Shown: positions 58,450 to 64,000 of the stretch, piece by piece
How the letters are laid out: every line of letters starts with the position of its first letter
Position numbering within the stretch: the stretch's first letter is position 1
Assembly (NCBI GenBank): GCA_024138025.1
Contig: JAMXBD010000426.1
Location: forward strand, 558,001 to 622,000
Source of the DNA: Combretum micranthum
Lineage: Eukaryota > Streptophyta > Magnoliopsida > Myrtales > Combretaceae
Direction: 5' to 3'
DNA: 64,000 bases
Notes under the pieces: model-generated
The model's database searches: none
What the model was told of the DNA's origin: nothing
The model's input: only the letters and a program-made list of their open reading frames with translations
Position numbers and translations under genes: made by a program

Positions 58450-59290
58450 CTTGATGCCAAAAGCATGTGCCTTTAACCCATGCACCAAGTAACTATCTTT
58501 GATCGCATACAAATCCATGGCCATTTTCCTAATGAAGAATGGACATACTCGTTCCCTTCCCTAGAACCTTCGAGCAGAAGCTATTCATCATCATCGCAGT
58601 CGAGTATTTTACCAAATGAGTGGAAGCAAAAAAAAGCTTTGGTAACCAACTACATCTTATGCTACTTTGGAGTAACACAGGCCATAATCACTGACAATGG
58701 AACCTAGATCGACAATGATCAATTCAGAGGGTTCAACCACTATCATCACATCACGATTCAATATACATCAGTCTTTCATCCCTAGATCAACAACCAAGTA
58801 GAGGTAGTAAACTGCACCATAGCTAAAAGCCTCAAAAAGATGGTCGACTAGGACTATATTGGTTGGGCAGATCGACTAGCCAACATACTTTGGGATACAA
58901 GACCACGCATCGAATGATTATCGATGAAACACCATACCGGTTAGCATTTGGCACGGAAGTGGTACACCAAATAAATTAGAACTTCTGACTCACATGATAC
59001 CGAAGTTCAATCCAATAACACTGAAGTTCAACCTAGACATAATAGAAGAGCTTCGAGATAAAGTCGAGTAGAGGCTCATGGTTTACCAACTTAGGGTTAC
59101 TCAATACTACGATAAGAAAGTCAGGCACAAGGAATTCATCCCCAATGACTTAGTGTTTCGAAAACTAGCAGACATTGGTGCTGAGGAAAGACAAGGAAAA
59201 CTAACCCCTACCTAGGATGATTAACCTCGATAATGGTGCATACCGACTGGAACAACTTGATGAATAGACAATCCTGAGAACATGAAATGC
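58450..59290 (+). pseudogene. Integrase of the Tat element, core and C-terminal part
   Basis: It resumes right after the hAT. Core blocks are LFIIIAVEYFTK, a stop, then VEAK (near 58580), VTNYILCYFGVTQAIITDNG (58640-58705), QFRGF, TIQYTSVFHPQINNQVEVVN (58755-58810, the H-P-Q-x-N-x-Q-x-E-x-x-N block with its Glu) and TPYRLAFGTEVV. The tail has LRVTQYYDKKVRHKEFIPND then LVFRKLAD and an NLDNGAYRLEQLD block. Stops are frequent. Confidence 0.82.
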
Positions 59291-59409
59291 CGATAGCCTA
59301 AGGAAGTATTTTATTTAGAGATTTTTTATGATAATTTTTTTTCACTACCTTTGTTTTCAGAATCATTTTCAGAAATGATGAATCTCAAATTATTCCTCGA
59401 AGATATGAC

Positions 59410-60150
59410 ATCCAGTAATGAGAATTGACTAACCGAATTGCTTATGCTTAGCACCTACATCCTCAAAACTTATTCCCCAGTAAGGCTTAAACCTCAGAGA
59501 CCAAACGATCAGGCTGCTCACACTTAGCACCTATATCCTATAAACTTACTTTATAACGAAGCTTAAGCCCCAGGATGAATCAACATAGATACTAACAAAC
59601 AAGTTGTAAATAATAATAATAATAATAATAACAAGGTAATTGAATTTCAAGACTCATCTATTTATCGAGAAAGATACAATAGTTTTGACTGGCTTTGTAG
59701 CTAGGGTAGATTAAAAAGGCATTCCAGTTGAATACCTCAAATTGCTACATGTTCCTTACAGTAAAAACTCTTGGTCCATATGACATTTTGAATCTTGATA
59801 GCTGAACAACATTGGACATCCCAAGTAGAGGAAGTTTGAGCAAAATAGGATGATCAGGAAGTTGTTAATTGCTAAATCTTTACAAGTACAAGGAACGAAC
59901 CAAATCTCCTTTCTTCGCTGATTGCATCTCAGTCGTCCAAGACCTAAGATTACTAAGATCTCAAAGCACACCCAAATCGCTAAGCTACACCAAGCATTCT
60001 AGGTAAAGGAAGCCTAAATAAATTGAGATGATCAAGGAATTGTTGATGACTAAGCCTTTATGAGAACAAGGAGCAACTTAAGAGTCCCTTCCTCATTGGC
60101 TCTATTTTGGTCGTCTAAATTCTCCCAGCATTCAAGTCTAAGACAGGAAC
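59410..60150 (+). repeat. Two sets of imperfect tandem repeats after pol of the Tat element
   Basis: First set: 'gcttagcacctacatcct ... ttaaacctcag' at about 59447-59500, and 'cacttagcacctatatcct ... cttaagccccag' at about 59518-59575. Second set, period about 180: 'ggaagtttgagcaaaataggatgatcagga' (from 59830) and 'ggaagcctaaataaattgagatgatcaagga' (from 60008), each followed by 'tttgttaattgctaa/ttgttgatgactaa' and 'tcgtcca/tcgtcta' ends. Tandem repeats between pol and the 3' LTR are known in Tat-group elements. Confidence 0.7.
59608..59631. repeat. (AAT)n microsatellite
   Basis: Eight AAT/ATA units between the two tandem-repeat sets. Confidence 0.9.
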
Positions 60151-60952
60151 CCATCCAATTCTCCCTTAAACTCTACTATGAAGAGCTAAAAGAAGGCTGA
60201 AAGAGGAAGATTTAAAGCCTCCAAAGGGATAATAGGCTACTAGCCCAATTTAAGCACAAATGCTCTTCCTCTGCCGTTAGGGTTCTACATAACTGGAAAT
60301 AACAAGACTTATGGCCCTCGTTACATACCACAACGTAAGAGAAAAGATCTCACTTCGATGGACAAGTAAGGCTTACTTTGGACAAAAGGTCTTCAGGAAA
60401 GCTTTAAATCATCGACAAAGGAAATGGAGCAACAGGATGCCAAGGGCTTGCTCTTTCTAACCATACTTGACGCCAAAACTCCACAAGAAGAACCTGCAAA
60501 GCTGGAAAACACCTACTGGCTAAAGAAGGTTTTGCAAATGAAGCAATTAGAGAGAATTTTTTATGATAAGATGGAGAAAGGCACCCCACAATTTATAGGC
60601 TAAAACCCGGAGATAATGATGAAAAGACCTCACAATATCTCGGGAATGCCAACTGATGCTCAACCTTAGCTTTTGATTGATACAATCTTAATTTAGGGAT
60701 CCATAAAGGATAATCATTAATATAGATATGGTGCAAATCTCGGGATAACGGGTACGAAGGTAACAGACAAATAAAAGTCATGATAAAAGATGAGATACGA
60801 GAAATAAATGACAAAGTACAGCGTAACAATAAAAAAAAAGGAAAACATATTCACTAGAAGAGAGACCATTACATTAGACGATCAATATCTTGACTGAAAA
60901 GAACGAATGAACATTTAGCACCTATATCGAAAGGAAAATAAAAAGACAAACA
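60151..60952. other. Non-coding spacer of the Tat element
   Basis: No coding region is supported. A third 'tttagcacctatatcg' copy occurs near 60914, just before the end of the antisense coding region. Confidence 0.45.
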
Positions 60953-63663
60953 TCATAACTCCCTTACCAACTCCTCGTTGAGCTCTTCCACTGATCAATT
61001 AATTTGGGAAATAGGTAACCCTTCACTCGCTACTCCACTTGTTGAGCCAGTCGAAGGAGCTCCTGCACTGGGTAACCTCGACCCCTGGTTGCCCTTGACA
61101 GGTAGGGCTTCCATAACCTTAGGCCGATCAACCCGATCTATAGATGTAGCACCTGGAGTTGATTTGAATGGTGGATCCCCATCAAGATCTCCCCACTTTA
61201 TTTGTAATCTTCGCTCTACCCATGTCTAACTGCCGAAATAATCATCAAGGGTAGAGTTTAATTGACCATTACCAAAAGTATTAACTTCAACCTTGGAAAC
61301 TTTAACGTACTCACTTAATTCATCACACTCTATCTAAGTCTTATCCAAGTCTTCATAAGACTCTTCTATGTCTAGCTTAGTGTTGGCGGTCAAAACTTGG
61401 GACTCATCCCTTTGTAACACCAGTTATGTCTTACAGGAAGGAAAACTAGACCGGCTATTTGCCAATTCCCTTTGGGTATCCTTCAACAATCATTGCATTT
61501 GATTATTCTTAGTATGAAACTCCTGATTTTCCCTACAGAGCTCGTGCCTCTCCTCATTAAGCAATCGGATCTCATTCAAAGTGATCGAATCACGATTTTT
61601 AGCTCAGACTATAACTCCTTTATCAACAACTAATTTCTCTTCCTTATAGCGGTTGACCTACCAATCCCTTGTTTGGAACATCTACTCAAGGATGGCATAG
61701 TTAACCTTTAATCTACAGTAAATGGCACAGTACCTAGCACAAGTATCATAACAAAGCTGACTCGTGGTAGGAGCTAAACCTACCTCCTCCAAATGCCTAT
61801 CCCGATCGAAATGCTTCGATAGTAAATGATTGATCTCTTATTGAAAAGTCCTATCGAATGTAAACGGGAAATAAAGAGAAGATAAAAAAAACAAGTTCAT
61901 ATTTTAGGACACTTATATAAGCAAAATACCTCAATTAATTGTCCCCTTTCAATGGGACACCTAATGAAAATAAATGATGACCATCATGCAATAACTGAAC
62001 TTGACCGGTTGGCCTATGTTAGATAGCGGCTAGAGGAAAGTCAATAATCGGCCCAAACATTCCCTCACCCTCAATAGGCAAAGAAAGGTATTCCTCATAG
62101 TAACTAGAATTGATCTCCAGTAGATCATCTGGAAGATAACTAGTGCTAGGAAGATTTATCACTCCTATAGCCACACTAACGACCCTATGGTCTTCTCTTT
62201 CAATAGAAGAAGACCTGCTGCTAGTAGGAGGAACAACGAATACCCTAACATCGTATTGATGAGACCTTTTTGCAGGGGTTTAGGACAATCTGAGCCCTCT
62301 AGCCTAGCATATTCTCTCTTAGAACCTGAATACATCAAGGGCACCTTCCCCTTCCAGGTCATCGAATCATCAGCAGCCAAACAACTACCCTGCAAATCCC
62401 TTCTTCCACCAGATGGTCACTCCTCCCCCCTTAGACAGGTTAGGAATATCTCTAGCTCTACCTTTTCTAGCATCACCTACAAAAGAAAGAGAATCAACCA
62501 CCGAATGAAGTAATGTAATGACGGGCAAACTCATGACCATTTTTTCCTTGAGCAACACTCCTCAACAAATAGACAACCCCAAATGCTTGGAAATCATCTT
62601 CGAGTCATACCTTGAACATCCTTTTCTCTCTCTTTAAAGAAAGCCTACGATATGAAATAAGGCCCCCACTCCACGTAGAATCTCGTAACTTCCTTAGCAT
62701 TAAGGAGACTAACACCGACCAAACGATGCCATTCCATAAAAAACCTGAGCCTCTAAAAGTCTCTTGATCGTTAGTAATTAAGGTACATTGAGGAAGGTTC
62801 GGAGGCAAATTTACCCAATGGGTCGAAAACAGAACCTCCCTCTCTATTTCCACGATGATGAAATTGCCTTTCCAATCTTTCACGCTTGAATCTAACCCGA
62901 ATGAAAAAAGGCAGCCCTTTTCTTTATTGTAGTTGCACCCATTCATTATTTGGACATTTAATCATGAAGTAGTGTTGAAGCAATTACGGAGAAGGTCTCC
63001 AACACAGGCTTATGCATAAAGAAATTAGTGACCTCCATTAATTGGACATTAACTAGGCCAAACTCCAGTTAAAATGGTTTAACACTTCCTCCTAAAAATC
63101 AAACAACGGAAAATGCAAGCTAAAGTTAAAACATCTAATATAAACAAAAACCTGGACCTATGGACCAGGGTTACTCGATCGCTCGATCCTGGAAGAGAAA
63201 CTGTATAATCAGTAGGCGCCTCTACGAAGTAATCATCCCACACCTTATGAAGAGCATCTTTAGAAGCCTCGCTATGAAAATTATTAGGCCCATTATTGGC
63301 ACCTAAGTCAGAAGGGGAATCAAACATGTCTCCAGTAGCTCCCATGTCCACTTTGGCTACCTCATAAAAGTCCTTACCACAAGACCTCATCGCTGTAAAT
63401 AACCGGGTACTATCATGAAGAATGGTAGAATAATCATCAAAGACAATACTATATATGCTCACTCTACTTTCCATGACTTCTTGGGTTATAAGGGTAATTT
63501 GTATTATTGAAGGAATGGGGGAAGCAACCCTAGGGTTTCCCCCATAAGAAGTCTTATTGACAATACAAGACAAATTATAACTCTCTCCAGCCATTCTAAA
63601 AAATATCGAAATATAATTATCGGAAGAAGTAAAAATGCGAAAGATGCAACTCTCACTAGCCAT
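60953..63663 (-). pseudogene. Antisense coding region of the Tat element (Grande 'gene 23'-like position), broken
   Basis: Read 63663 to 60953 on the minus strand. The N-terminal open piece (63663-63079) has DYFVEAPTDYTVSLPGSSDR. Next comes a stretch near 63055-62950 with NVQLMEVTNFFMHKPVLETF, then (62946-62605) VKDWKGNFIIVEIE and a W-V-N-L-P-P block, the W-K-x-x-F-F/I-V pattern seen in plant retrotransposon-linked proteins. Then a Ser-rich acidic part near 62230-62060 (LPDDLLEINSSYYEEYLSLP), a possible 79-base intron (61929-61851), and a long charged, coiled-coil-like part (61840-61210) with RLLNEERHELCRENQEFHTK and LLKDTQRELANSR. It ends SVEELNEELVREL, then TGA at 60955-60953. About eight in-frame stops and a few frame changes. 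Tat elements such as Grande carry an antisense gene here. Function unknown. Confidence 0.7.
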
Positions 63664-63730
63664 TGTAAAAAATATCGAAATATAATTACTTAAAGAAGTA
63701 AAAAGCGAAAGATGTAATTGATTGCCCCTA
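63591..63730. repeat. 69-bp imperfect tandem duplication at the start of the antisense coding region
   Basis: 'ccattctaaaaaatatcgaaatataattat' (63591) recurs as 'ccattgtaaaaaatatcgaaatataattac' (63660), with 'gaagtaaaaa(tg)cgaaagatg' in both. Each copy supplies an antisense ATG (63594 as MAGES and 63663 as MASES), so the duplication offers two start codons. Confidence 0.8.
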
Positions 63731-64000
63731 ATGCATATTTATTGACCCCTATGAAAACCTCGAAAAAGGAATGTAATGATGGAGAATAAAGAAGATTCAT
63801 CCCCCACCGTTGGATGCACCTTGATTGCTGATTGCGAAGCATCACCATACGCTATGCTTTTTCGCTAAGAACATGAAGAGTCATCGCATGAAAAATAACT
63901 TCGATTGGCTCAAGTATAGGACTAAAAGAGGTCAACTGATGCTTGGCAAATCAGTCACTTTCCCAACTCGACTCAATCGGTCAGCCATTATGTTTAACTT
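63731..64000. other. Right edge, Tat element 3' region
   Basis: Non-coding. It should lie upstream of the 3' LTR, which is not recognisable before the window ends. Confidence 0.4.

Larger units (their letters stand above)
45188..64000 (+). mobile_element. Large Ty3/gypsy element of the Tat lineage, interrupted twice, running off the right edge
   Basis: Order: 5' LTR, primer-binding site, gag, protease, reverse transcriptase, RNase H, a second RNase H, integrase, tandem repeats, antisense coding region. The second RNase H after the first and the 'TTTGGCACTGTTTGTAGG' LTR-gag junction are traits of the Tat group (family knowledge). Two insertions (48616-50735 approximately, and 52439-58441) account for about 8.1 kb, leaving about 10.7 kb of own sequence. 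The 3' LTR is not seen and should lie beyond 64000. All genes carry stops. Confidence 0.8.

Noticed and set aside
60953..61840. Stops in the antisense region as proof of cytosine-methylation decay
   Set aside because: All eight could arise from C-to-T changes at CAA, CAG or CGA, but any stop codon can be explained that way, so this is not evidence on its own.
1..64000. CRISPR arrays, operons, tRNA or rRNA genes
   Set aside because: None seen. The window is plant nuclear DNA and the repeats are transposon-derived or microsatellites.

Overview
The window is nuclear DNA from a flowering plant, most likely a eudicot. It is AT-rich, its genes carry GT-AG introns, its transposable elements belong to plant families, and it has no bacterial-type gene packing. 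It holds one host gene that looks intact: a clade II TGA bZIP transcription factor (TGA2/5/6 type) on the minus strand. Eight coding exons between 17999 and 10090 join in frame to a 331-residue protein. Its longest coding intron carries a decayed Ty3-type gag-protease fragment, and 5' UTR exons probably lie near 19.74-19.86 kb and 20.65-20.8 kb.

Layout. 1-2037: LTR-like DNA. 2050-7480: a broken MuDR-type transposase on the minus strand with a plant mobile domain (PMD) fragment at its far end. It is split by a 2.7 kb element with ~235 bp terminal inverted repeats (3931-6667), which itself contains a Sirevirus-like LTR. 9.6-21.2 kb: the TGA gene. 23150-23553: a small inverted-repeat element with an 11-bp target duplication. 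24.6-29.8 kb: a decayed Ty3 element, probably CRM lineage. 29.9-32.2 kb: a ~700 bp inverted repeat. 33.1-33.8 kb: degenerate tandem repeats. 35.2-42.4 kb: a decayed hAT transposon with a nested 905 bp inverted-repeat element. 42.4-44.85 kb: a truncated CRM-like element on the minus strand.

45.19 kb to the right edge: a large Tat-lineage Ty3 element, 5' LTR to 3' region. It carries gag, protease, reverse transcriptase, two RNase H domains, integrase, tandem repeats, and a long antisense coding region between pol and the expected 3' LTR. Two insertions interrupt it. One is an LTR-like block of ~2.1 kb in the reverse transcriptase, itself hit by a 709 bp non-autonomous hAT. The other is a 6003 bp hAT transposon in the integrase with an exact 8-bp target duplication.

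The most notable points are: (i) the 6 kb hAT element carries the last exon of the cytosolic ribosomal protein gene eL15 (RPL15), with a telo-box leader-like segment upstream, so it looks like a gene-capturing hAT; (ii) the antisense coding region of the Tat element, about 2.7 kb with coiled-coil character and a possible small intron; and (iii) the order of insertions, which can be read from target duplications and from reading frames that resume across each insertion. All element coding regions seen here have stops or frameshifts, so none is expected to be autonomous.
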